A DNA stretch of 64,000 nt, taken from contig CAVYYV010000009.1 of assembly GCA_963772815.1 (NCBI GenBank), positions 1-64,000 of the forward strand, written 5' to 3'. The stretch comes from DATFFO01 sp963772815. Its GTDB lineage: Bacteria > Actinomycetota > Acidimicrobiia > Spongiisociales > ZC4RG35. Both the position numbers and the translations under genes were made by a program. The notes under the pieces are model-generated. The model saw only the letters and a program-made list of their open reading frames with translations, was not told where the DNA came from and searched no databases. Of the stretch, positions 35,222 through 43,195 are shown in pieces (positions within the stretch are counted from its first letter, which is position 1; every line of letters starts with the position of its first letter).

Positions 35222-36642
35222 GCGGGAAAGTCACCGCTCTGGCCCTGCTGGCCGTGGTCCTGGCCATTCCCCTCGGGCTGCTGGCCGGGACGGGCTCAGT
35301 CCCGGGCCACATCCTGGTCATGTTCGTGGCCTTCACCGGCCTCGCCTACCTGATCGCCCTCAGAATCGCCGGTCCCGAGGAGAGCTGGCTTCCCACGCTG
35401 ATGCTGTGGGGCATGATCGCCAAGCTGGCCGGAGCCACCGTTCGCCACTTGGTTCTCTTCGACGTGTACTCGGGGGGCGGCGATGCCGTCACCTATCACC
35501 GGGTCGGGATCGAAATCGCCAATGTCTGGCGGACCTTTGTCGTGCCCTCGATCGAATCCGCCGGCAGCGGCAGCTTCGGAACCCATTTCGTGGGCTGGCT
35601 CACCGGATTGATCTATACCCCGTTCGAGCCGTCGTCCCTGGGCGGGTTCTGGATCTTCTCGTTCTTCGCCTTCCTGGGCCAGGTCCTCCTGTATTTGGCG
35701 TTCCGATCCTTCACCAGCCCCCCGGGGTGGCGACGCTATGCCTTCCTCGTCTTCTTCTGGCCCACGCTGTTGTACTGGCCGTCCAGCATCGGTAAGGAAG
35801 CCCTCCTGCTCCTGTTCATCGGCATCACCGCCTGGGGCGCGGCCAAGCTCTATCGCCGATTCAGGTTCGCCTGGCTGATACCGATCGCCGGTGCCGCCGC
35901 GATCATCGGCTTCATCCGCGTCCATGTGGCGGCTCTGCTGGTGGGCAGCATCCTGGCCGGAGCCCTCCTGGCCCGGGGCCCAAGACGGGACATCGGGGCC
36001 GGCCTGCGCCGAATCCTCCTCGTCGCCCTCGGAATTGCCGCCATGTTCCCGCTGGTTCTTAGTGTGGCGAACCAGTTCGGTGTCAGCCTCAACGGGCCCA
36101 TCTCCATCGAGGACCTTGACCCGGCATTCTCGACCATCGAGACCCGAACGGCTCAGGGCGGTTCGGCGGTTCAGACGGGCGCTATCCGCTCACCGGCCGA
36201 CATACCGGGCGGTGTGCTCAAGGTGCTCTTCAGGCCGCTGCCCACCGAGGCGTCCAACCTCCAGACGCTGGCGGCAAGCGTCGAGAGCGTGCTGCTGATC
36301 CTTCTCATCCTGTGGAGGGTGCCGAAATTCCCCAGGAACGCGCGTCGATTGTTGCGCTGGCCCTACCTGATGATGTGCCTGGTCTACACCCTCGGCTTCA
36401 TATTCGCCTGGAGCGCGATCAACAACCTGGGCATCATCGCCAGACAGCGCTCACTGCTTCTTCCATTCCTGCTGGCCATCATCGTCGCCCTGGGATGGAA
36501 TGACTCGGTGGACGATCACGCCGCCCACGATCTGACGGCTCGCCTCATGGCCCCCGGTAGCCCCGCAACCGGCGCCGGACGACCTCCTCGTAGAGGAGAC
36601 CGCGCCGAACTCGCGGGCCGAACCAGCGAAACCCGTCGCTGA
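35218..36642 (+). CDS. Polytopic membrane protein, possible polysaccharide polymerase or membrane glycosyltransferase
   Basis: The 474-residue protein has about 11 helices and a large loop after the seventh (SLNGPISIEDLDPAFST). The first-loop segment DVYSGGGDAVTYHRVGIE, with an Asp and a His after a helix pair, recalls membrane GT-C enzymes. The long periplasmic loop is also seen in Wzy polymerases. Either fits the glycan locus; sequence does not decide. The last 30 residues are charged and low-complexity and overlap the convergent deacetylase gene by 98 bases, so the true functional end may be near the final helix (FLLAIIVALGW). Confidence 0.68.
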   Translation: MSGKVTALALLAVVLAIPLGLLAGTGSVPGHILVMFVAFTGLAYLIALRIAGPEESWLPTLMLWGMIAKLAGATVRHLVLFDVYSGGGDAVTYHRVGIEIANVWRTFVVPSIESAGSGSFGTHFVGWLTGLIYTPFEPSSLGGFWIFSFFAFLGQVLLYLAFRSFTSPPGWRRYAFLVFFWPTLLYWPSSIGKEALLLLFIGITAWGAAKLYRRFRFAWLIPIAGAAAIIGFIRVHVAALLVGSILAGALLARGPRRDIGAGLRRILLVALGIAAMFPLVLSVANQFGVSLNGPISIEDLDPAFSTIETRTAQGGSAVQTGAIRSPADIPGGVLKVLFRPLPTEASNLQTLAASVESVLLILLILWRVPKFPRNARRLLRWPYLMMCLVYTLGFIFAWSAINNLGIIARQRSLLLPFLLAIIVALGWNDSVDDHAAHDLTARLMAPGSPATGAGRPPRRGDRAELAGRTSETRR

Positions 36643-37321
36643 GCTGGATCGGTAACCGGCTGATCAGGTGAGGATCTTCCACTCGCCGCGACGGCAACGG
36701 CGACCCCAGGGCTCCGGTGACGTAACGCGCCCGCACCACGCCGTCGGCTGAAGGCGACCAGTAGCCCCAGGGATAGGCGAAGTGCTCTGGATCGATGCCC
36801 GTATGGCGGCTGATCAGTTCGTCGGACACACGAAGCTCCCCTTCGACCGAGTCGGGATCCAGTGACCGAAGGTCCGGGTGGGTGTGGGTGTGGGCGCCAA
36901 TGGTGGCCAAACCCGAGTCCATCATCTCCTTCACCATGTCCCAGGTGAGAGGTTCGGCCCCCGGGTGATCCCGGAGCGGCCGCCCGGTCTCCACAGGCTC
37001 GGTGGTCAGGTACAGGGTGAAGGGAATTCCGCGCTCGACCAACAGTGGAAAGGCCTCCTCGTGCACGGATCGAAACCCGTCGTCGAAGGTCAGCACCACC
37101 GATCCTGGCCGATCCAGAGCCAGGGGAAGCGGCATGACCTGGTAGTTGTCGGCCAGCCAATCGAGCTGTTGGCGGAAAACCTCGGTCGACACTTCCATCT
37201 CGAGGCCCGAGCCGCCTCCGATCTGGTGGTAGATCAAGATCCGGGGGCCGCTCAAGGGTCTGTTGAGCAGGTCGAGGCCGGCGAATACAGCCTTCGATGC
37301 CCGCTTGGCGGCCGACGTCAT
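36545..37321 (-). CDS. Polysaccharide deacetylase (NodB homology domain, CE4-type)
   Basis: A 258-residue metal-dependent deacetylase. The catalytic/metal motif TFDDG lies near residue 77, the metal-binding HTHTHP near 143, and FAYPWGYWSP near 184 provides the motif-3 region. It has no obvious signal peptide, which suggests cytoplasmic action or an unusual export route. It would remove N- or O-acetyl groups from glycan. The start overlaps the end of the Wzz-like gene by four bases (ATGA), and the C-terminus overlaps the convergent membrane protein gene. Confidence 0.9.
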   Translation of the reverse strand: MTSAAKRASKAVFAGLDLLNRPLSGPRILIYHQIGGGSGLEMEVSTEVFRQQLDWLADNYQVMPLPLALDRPGSVVLTFDDGFRSVHEEAFPLLVERGIPFTLYLTTEPVETGRPLRDHPGAEPLTWDMVKEMMDSGLATIGAHTHTHPDLRSLDPDSVEGELRVSDELISRHTGIDPEHFAYPWGYWSPSADGVVRARYVTGALGSPLPSRRVEDPHLISRLPIQLSDGFRWFGPRVRRGLLYEEVVRRRLRGYRGP

Positions 37322-40116
37322 CCGGTGCGCTCGAGCGCCTCCAGCTCACGCTCGGTCAGCACAGGGGCAGCAAGGATGCCGAGGCGCTGGAGCGGAGCGA
37401 GGTTGGTCTTGACGCCCTGACTCCAGTCGGGCGCCCATCCCCTGGGTTGATCCTCGTCCGGAAGCGTGGGGTACCAGAGCCGCGACTCGGCTTTGCTCCC
37501 GTCGATCAGCCAGGCGATGGCCAGGCCGAGCTCCTGGGCGTCCTCGACCTGAGCATTGAGCTCATCCACTGCGGCCTGGTCGCCGACCAGTTCCTTGCGA
37601 CGCCGGCGCCGGGCCAGACGCTCGATGGCGCGTATGACGACCGAATCGACGAAGGCGACCATACGCTCCTTTTCGAACCGATCGGCCGCCACCAGAGCCG
37701 AGATGGTTCCCTCCCGACTCATGATGTGCCACACCTTCGGCTCCCAGTCCTGGTCCCTGGCATGACGCTCGAAGTAGTGACGGCTGACCCAGCGATCCAT
37801 GCTGGTGGCGTCCGAGGGATCTTCGCCGTAGGACAGGGCCTTCAACAGGAGCTGCTCGAAGTCGGCCGCGTCCTTCTTGCCCAACTCGTTGCGGAACTCG
37901 TGGCGCAACCTCGAGCCCAGGGAAGGGTGACCCTTCCAGGTCGCCAGCGGAACGAAACCAGCTTCGGCCACCTCGGAGAGGGTCTTCGGGTCCAGTCCGG
38001 ACCCGCGCTCGGCCAGCACGAGAGCAGTAACCCAGTCCATCAGGAACCGCTCCGCCTCCGTCACCGAGTGGGTCGGATCCGACTTCTGGAGCAGGTCATA
38101 CATCTCGTCCACCCGGGCCCGCTCCGCATGGGAGAGGCTGGACTCCTGAGCGGCTGAGGAGACCACCGCGGCCAGTGAGCGGCGCTGGTCTTCGGCCTCT
38201 TCGTCTCGGACCTCCTCCTCGGCCACCGGGGAGGAGTCGGACCGGGCCGGCACGTCGATCGACTCGAGTGCCTCGTCCAGCGCCGCCTGGGCGGATCCCT
38301 TCTCGGCCGGTGCAGGCACCGGTCGGGGATAGCGTTCCCGATCCGCCGTTGTTGGGGGCCGGGAAACGCGCTCGGCGGGCGGCTCGACGCCGACCGGCGG
38401 CTCCATCCTGTTCCGCCGACGGCGCCAGCGTTCCCTGAGGCCCATGCCGGGCCGGCGCAGGGCGAGCACCAGAGGCGTCTTGAGGAAGGTGCCGATCAGA
38501 TCGATCTGACGGTAGGACATCTCCTGGGCGAGCCTCAATAGAACCGCTCGCCTCGCTGCTCCCGGCTTGGCCGCCATCAGCACCAAGTCGCTCCTGTCGA
38601 GCAGCGCCTGAGTGGAGGGCATCTCGACGTCGTCGCACAAGACCACCACGACATCTTTCGTCTCGCGGAGGAGATCGAAGAGTTGACCAACTTGAGGACC
38701 GGCCAGGGCGTCGGCCGGAACATCGATTCCCTCACCCGCCGAGATGATCGTGAGGTCGGGCTGCAGGGTGGGATCGGAGGTGGATGCCTCGTCCACCAAC
38801 GTGTTGACCGCTTCCTCACTGGCCCCGGCCACATCGCTCAACGAGAAAAGGGCGTGGCGAAACTCGGGCTGCTTGGTGGTGGCATCGAACGCAGCATCCA
38901 CCAGGACTGTGTCGACGGCCGTGCTGGCGAAGGCCGACGCCAGGTCGACGCCCAGAGTCTGGATGTCCGCTGAGCTCACGCCCGAACCGGCCACCGCTAC
39001 CACGAGGTCCTCGCCGCCGACCCGAGCCCTGATGGTCGAGCGGATCGCCTGTATCGCCGACTTGCGCCGGCTGGCGCCGGACCGCAGATACCAGGAAACG
39101 CCACCGCGCGGGCGGGTGGTGACGGAGGGGAGGAAGGGAATCTCGGATATGTCGGCAGGGAACCAGACGGGAGCCACCAGCCGCTCACTCAGGACGAGGA
39201 CCGCAAAGGCCAATCCAAGGCCAAGGACCAGGGCCACCAGAGCGGCGATCTCGAGCGGAACCTGGCTGGGCGTCTGGTCCTGGTTCTCGATGGCGCCGAT
39301 CAGCGGCAGCCCGGCCAGGTCGGTCTGCTGAACGAGCAGGTTCTGGTACTTCTGCTCGAGCTGGTCGTACTCGCCCTGGAGAACTCGGAGCTGGGTTGCC
39401 TCGGCGGACAGAGGATCGAGCCCCGGAGGGAGTGCGGCCAGCTCGTTCTGCACGTCCGCTATAGCCGAATTCACCTGACCGAGCTGGTCCTGGAGCTGGC
39501 TCTGAGTGGGTGCATCGGGCAGGGTGGACGGGACCCGGATCGACTGTTCCAGCGTCAGGGCCTGCTTCTCCAAGTCGCCCAGCAGGGTGGTGAGCTGGTT
39601 CCGTTGTTCCTCGATCTGCGGATCGAGAGAAGTCTGATCCTGAAGAGCCCGTATCTCGTCGCGCACGTCACCCAGCTGGCTCAGCGTCACCTGGATCTGG
39701 TCGTTGAGCTTGCCGGCCAGATCGAAGGGCTTCAGTGCGAGGAGTCGATCCCGCATGTCGGCCGCGTGAGCAGTTGCGTCGGAGGCCGAGGAGCCCGTGG
39801 CCAGGAATGTGAGTCGGCCCAGGGTGGTGTCCACCTCGACGGCGTAACCGGGCAAGCCGAGGACGTCCTTGTTGACCGAGAGCGCCTGGAGATGAGCGTC
39901 CTCGAGCTGGGTCTGAACGGTCTCGGCCAACTGGGTGCCCAGGCTCTCCAGGCCCTGGATGTCGTTGACGAAGGTGACGGGCGCCGTGGCCTGGAATCGA
40001 GGCTCTATGGCCTCGTTGCGGAGGTTTGCGGCCCAAACGGCCACCAGCACGGTGGCGGCCACCACGAAGAGCACAGTCCGCCAGCGGTAGCGGAGAATCC
40101 GGAAGGGTCTATTCAT
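37318..40116 (-). CDS. Wzz-like protein with degenerate BY-kinase domain and PglX-like C-terminal region
   Basis: A 932-residue composite. Residues 1-315 match Wzz-type chain-length proteins: helix 13-31, long coiled-coil region with repeated Gln/Leu heptads, second helix about 285-312. Residues 350-560 follow the tyrosine-kinase/MinD-like fold, but the Walker A position reads AGSGVSSADIQ, without the GKS/T Lys, while VLVDAAFD remains. After an acidic, Pro-rich linker, residues 690-932 are all-helical; WEPKVWHIMSREGTISALV (from about 792) and GWAPDWSQGVKTNLAPL (from about 900), with a charged helical region between, resemble the tail of BREX PglX-type methyltransferases. No methyltransferase domain is present. 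The start overlaps the dehydratase gene by eight bases. Confidence 0.82.
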   Translation of the reverse strand: MNRPFRILRYRWRTVLFVVAATVLVAVWAANLRNEAIEPRFQATAPVTFVNDIQGLESLGTQLAETVQTQLEDAHLQALSVNKDVLGLPGYAVEVDTTLGRLTFLATGSSASDATAHAADMRDRLLALKPFDLAGKLNDQIQVTLSQLGDVRDEIRALQDQTSLDPQIEEQRNQLTTLLGDLEKQALTLEQSIRVPSTLPDAPTQSQLQDQLGQVNSAIADVQNELAALPPGLDPLSAEATQLRVLQGEYDQLEQKYQNLLVQQTDLAGLPLIGAIENQDQTPSQVPLEIAALVALVLGLGLAFAVLVLSERLVAPVWFPADISEIPFLPSVTTRPRGGVSWYLRSGASRRKSAIQAIRSTIRARVGGEDLVVAVAGSGVSSADIQTLGVDLASAFASTAVDTVLVDAAFDATTKQPEFRHALFSLSDVAGASEEAVNTLVDEASTSDPTLQPDLTIISAGEGIDVPADALAGPQVGQLFDLLRETKDVVVVLCDDVEMPSTQALLDRSDLVLMAAKPGAARRAVLLRLAQEMSYRQIDLIGTFLKTPLVLALRRPGMGLRERWRRRRNRMEPPVGVEPPAERVSRPPTTADRERYPRPVPAPAEKGSAQAALDEALESIDVPARSDSSPVAEEEVRDEEAEDQRRSLAAVVSSAAQESSLSHAERARVDEMYDLLQKSDPTHSVTEAERFLMDWVTALVLAERGSGLDPKTLSEVAEAGFVPLATWKGHPSLGSRLRHEFRNELGKKDAADFEQLLLKALSYGEDPSDATSMDRWVSRHYFERHARDQDWEPKVWHIMSREGTISALVAADRFEKERMVAFVDSVVIRAIERLARRRRRKELVGDQAAVDELNAQVEDAQELGLAIAWLIDGSKAESRLWYPTLPDEDQPRGWAPDWSQGVKTNLAPLQRLGILAAPVLTERELEALERTG

Positions 40117-42034
40117 TGCCCACGGCCTTCATGTGCTCGGGCTCGTTGAGGTTGACTACTTCGAAACCATCCCACTCGTGGGTGGCCAGGTCCCGCAGGC
40201 CTTCCTGCACGCCCAACTGATCGCCTTTGTCGGCCAGCCCGTCCAGCAGCGTCACCAGGTCGAACATGGTGACCGGGCCCGGAGAGGGCGGCCGGGTGAC
40301 GTTGACCTTGGGGTGAGATGTGGGGAACAGCTCACCATGGGCCAAAGATTCGGTCAACTTCTCACCCGGCCGAATTCCCGTGATCTTCATCGCCACATCC
40401 CGCTCCGGGACCAAGCCCCCCAGCCTGATCAGACGGCGGGCGAGATCGTAGATCTTGATTGGCTCGCCCATGTCGAGCACGAACACCTCACCCCCTTCGG
40501 CCAGAGCGGCCGATTGCAGCACCAACTGAACTGCCTCATCGACGGTCATGAAGAACCGGGTCATCTCCTCGTCTGTGATGGTGACCGGGCCTCCCGCCTG
40601 GATCTGGCGAACGAAGGTCGGCACCACCGAACCCCGGCTCCCGAGGACGTTCCCGAACCGGACCGAGGTGTAGATGCCTTCGGTGGCTCTCACCATTTCC
40701 TGCTGAACCACCATCTCGGCCACCCGCTTCGAGGCTCCCATGACACTGCTGGGGTGCACGGCCTTGTCCGAGCTGATCAGCACGAAGCGCTCCACCTCCG
40801 AATCGCGCAGGGCCTCCAGAAGGTGGAGGGTGCCCCGAACATTGGTCTTGTGTGCCTCGTCGGGGAACTTCTCCAGCATCGGCACATGCTTGAGGGCAGC
40901 GGCATGGAAGACGATCTGAGGCCTCATTTCTCTGATGTGAGCCCGCAGCGACTCCTTGTCCCGCACGTCGCACAGAACCGATGTGACCGCATCGGCTCGG
41001 TCGCCCAGTTCGAGGAGCATCTCGTGCAGGAGAGTCTCATCGTGATCGAATGCGTAGACCTCCCCCGGAGCGAACTGGCACACCTGACGCACGATCTCAG
41101 AGCCGATAGAGCCTCCCGCTCCGGTCACGAGGATCCGCTTTCCGGCCAGAAGCTGGCGAACCGCAACCATGTCGAGATGCACGGCCGGGCGGGGAAGCAG
41201 GTCGGTGAGCTCTATGTCACGCACATCGACGGCTGCGTGGCTGTCGACCATGATGGCGTGGGGATCGGGCAGTATCCGCAGCCTCACGTCGATGGCGAGG
41301 CAACGGTCCACCACCAGTCGCACCAGGGAATCGTTGCCGCCCGCCACGATCACCTGCTCGATGCCGAGTTCCTCGACCAACTCCTCGAGGCGATCGAGAG
41401 ACCCGATGATGGGCAGGCCCGCCATCCAGCGCTCGTTGTGCGTGGAAGAGGTCTCGACGAATCCCAAGACGTCTACGGAACTGCCCGCCTCTCGGGCGAA
41501 AATGGCCGCGGCGCGATTGGTGCCGATGATGAGCGCCCGCGGGCGACGGATGCCGTCGGCCATTCGACGATACGAGAACATCCGCGAGCGAAACCTGACC
41601 AGCCCCATACCCCCGGTGGTTATGGCGGCGCCCAGGATCAGGGTGCTCAACGGGATGGGATGGCTGTGTTGGACGATCACGGCCACGGACATGATCGTCA
41701 TCACGGACAGATTGGCAACGAGGACCTGGCGAGCCTCGGCGATGCTGGCGAACTCCCAGACGTGGCCGTAGGCGCCGGCAACGATGTTGGCCACCAGATG
41801 CAGCGCCACGAGGAGGGGCAGGAACCGGACAAGAGTGGGCCAGAACCTATCCGACACACCCGGATCCAGCATCCGGATCGCCAGGGCGACCACATAGGCG
41901 GCCACCACTGTGAGTGCATCTGTGAGAGCGAAAGCCACGTCGGCTCGCACCCTCGCCGCCCTGATGGCGAGACCCTTGCTCCAGGCAGCCTTCACCCCAT
42001 AATCCGGTGAAGAGTGAATGCTGATGTTACCCAT
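40109..42034 (-). CDS. Membrane nucleoside-diphosphate-sugar 4,6-dehydratase (CapD/PglF/WbpM-like)
   Basis: The 641-residue protein starts at the ATG at 42034, five bases after GGGAGG. Four N-terminal helices and a CoA-binding-like fold (ALIIGTNRAAAIFARE) precede an extended SDR domain with ILVTGAGGSIGSEIVR, DVRDKESL, FHAAALKHVPMLE, SSDKAVHPSSVMGASKR and SVRFGNVLGSRGSVVP. This is the standard architecture of enzymes converting UDP-GlcNAc to a 4-keto-6-deoxy sugar. With the DegT aminotransferase and acetyltransferases of this locus it could make acetamido-sugars of the bacillosamine type (inference). Confidence 0.92.
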   Translation of the reverse strand: MGNISIHSSPDYGVKAAWSKGLAIRAARVRADVAFALTDALTVVAAYVVALAIRMLDPGVSDRFWPTLVRFLPLLVALHLVANIVAGAYGHVWEFASIAEARQVLVANLSVMTIMSVAVIVQHSHPIPLSTLILGAAITTGGMGLVRFRSRMFSYRRMADGIRRPRALIIGTNRAAAIFAREAGSSVDVLGFVETSSTHNERWMAGLPIIGSLDRLEELVEELGIEQVIVAGGNDSLVRLVVDRCLAIDVRLRILPDPHAIMVDSHAAVDVRDIELTDLLPRPAVHLDMVAVRQLLAGKRILVTGAGGSIGSEIVRQVCQFAPGEVYAFDHDETLLHEMLLELGDRADAVTSVLCDVRDKESLRAHIREMRPQIVFHAAALKHVPMLEKFPDEAHKTNVRGTLHLLEALRDSEVERFVLISSDKAVHPSSVMGASKRVAEMVVQQEMVRATEGIYTSVRFGNVLGSRGSVVPTFVRQIQAGGPVTITDEEMTRFFMTVDEAVQLVLQSAALAEGGEVFVLDMGEPIKIYDLARRLIRLGGLVPERDVAMKITGIRPGEKLTESLAHGELFPTSHPKVNVTRPPSPGPVTMFDLVTLLDGLADKGDQLGVQEGLRDLATHEWDGFEVVNLNEPEHMKAVGNE

Positions 42035-42223
42035 GCCTCCCAAACTCCTTGACCCAGCCCAAACCGTACCCTGATCTCAGCCCCTTTTCCGGTGGGTCCC
42101 ATGAGTCCAGCGACCCATCGTCTGTCAACGGCCGCTTCACCTGGTGGTCATATGGGCACCCGAGGAGGGCCCGAATCAGCTCAGCGATTCCTCCGCAGCT
42201 CCGACCTACCACCCGGCCGGCTG

Positions 42224-43195
42224 TCAGGGGCCGGCCGGTCCCCCGGCCGAGATGGGCCAAAAGACACCCAGTCCGATGGTCCCCAACGCTGCTATCGAAA
42301 CCGCCGCCCACACCGCCGGCAGCGCCACGATCGCCATCGCGCAGAGAGTGACGATCACAGCATGGGCGGCCACCAGGGCTCCCACGACCGACAGAAGACG
42401 GCGGCCCTGGTCTCGCAGACGGTCGTAGAGATGGCTCCTGTCACCCTCGAAGAGGGGATGGCCGACTCGCTTCCGCCGTATGACGGTGATGATCAGATCC
42501 AGGGCGAACATCCCGAGGAAACCGAGCGAGGCAACCACACCAGCCGGGCCCGCCTCCGCCCCGAGGTCGACCAGGGCGACCGCGGTGACGGCACCCAGCA
42601 GGTAGGCACCTCCGTCTCCCAGGAACACCCGGGCCGGCGGTCGGTTGTAGGGAAGGAAGCCGGCCAGAGCCGCCGCCAGTCCCAGCGCCGGCCAGGGAGA
42701 TCCGCCGACCGCCAGAGACGCCCAAGCCAGCACCAGAAGGCCGACCAAACCCGTGGAGCCGGCCAGGAGGTCGAGCCCGTCGTAGAGGTTGACGGCGTTG
42801 ACCGCCACCACAACCACGACGATTCCCGCCACCATGTACCCCACTCCCAGGTCGAGCCACCGAACAGCTATCAGCGCCGCAATCGCCAACTCGGCGAAAA
42901 GGCGCAGACCGGGGCTGAGCCCGAATCGGTCGTCCACTATCCCCAGACCGGTGATCAAGACCATCCCGATGATGAAGAAGCCGTCGACCTCACCGGCCAC
43001 CATGGACGAGACGATCATGGCAAGGAGCAGGCCCGGGCCTGCCAGGGGAACGGCCGGCAGTCGGTGCACCTTCAGCGCGTCCGCCGCAGGCTCGTCGACG
43101 TAACCGAGCCGTGGCCCCAAGGCGGGAAGCATCGAGCACCACAGGGCGGAGACCACCACAGCCACAACGATGGCCGTCGCCGTCAGCGGCGCCAC
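42224..43195 (-). CDS. WecA/TagO-like polyprenyl-phosphate sugar-1-phosphate transferase
   Basis: A 323-residue MraY/WecA-family protein with about 10 helices. Conserved cytoplasmic motifs are GIVDDRFGLSPGLR (DD pair), NAVNLYDGLDLLAG (catalytic Asp region), VFLGDGGAYLLG and FEGDRSHLYDRL, a His-containing loop. It would attach the first sugar phosphate to undecaprenyl phosphate at the cytoplasmic membrane and so start the glycan. The GTG start overlaps the end of the GT4-GNAT gene by 13 bases. The 189-base gap between its stop and the dehydratase gene holds nothing I recognise. Confidence 0.92.
   Translation of the reverse strand: MAPLTATAIVVAVVVSALWCSMLPALGPRLGYVDEPAADALKVHRLPAVPLAGPGLLLAMIVSSMVAGEVDGFFIIGMVLITGLGIVDDRFGLSPGLRLFAELAIAALIAVRWLDLGVGYMVAGIVVVVVAVNAVNLYDGLDLLAGSTGLVGLLVLAWASLAVGGSPWPALGLAAALAGFLPYNRPPARVFLGDGGAYLLGAVTAVALVDLGAEAGPAGVVASLGFLGMFALDLIITVIRRKRVGHPLFEGDRSHLYDRLRDQGRRLLSVVGALVAAHAVIVTLCAMAIVALPAVWAAVSIAALGTIGLGVFWPISAGGPAGP

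Noticed and set aside
37318..40116. Complete BREX or other phage-defence locus
   Set aside because: Only a PglX-tail-like segment is present; no methyltransferase core, BrxC, PglZ or nuclease gene is nearby.
40133..42010. 625-residue frame antisense to the dehydratase gene
   Set aside because: High G+C leaves long open antisense frames; the product is His/Arg-rich with no domain, opposite a well-supported gene.
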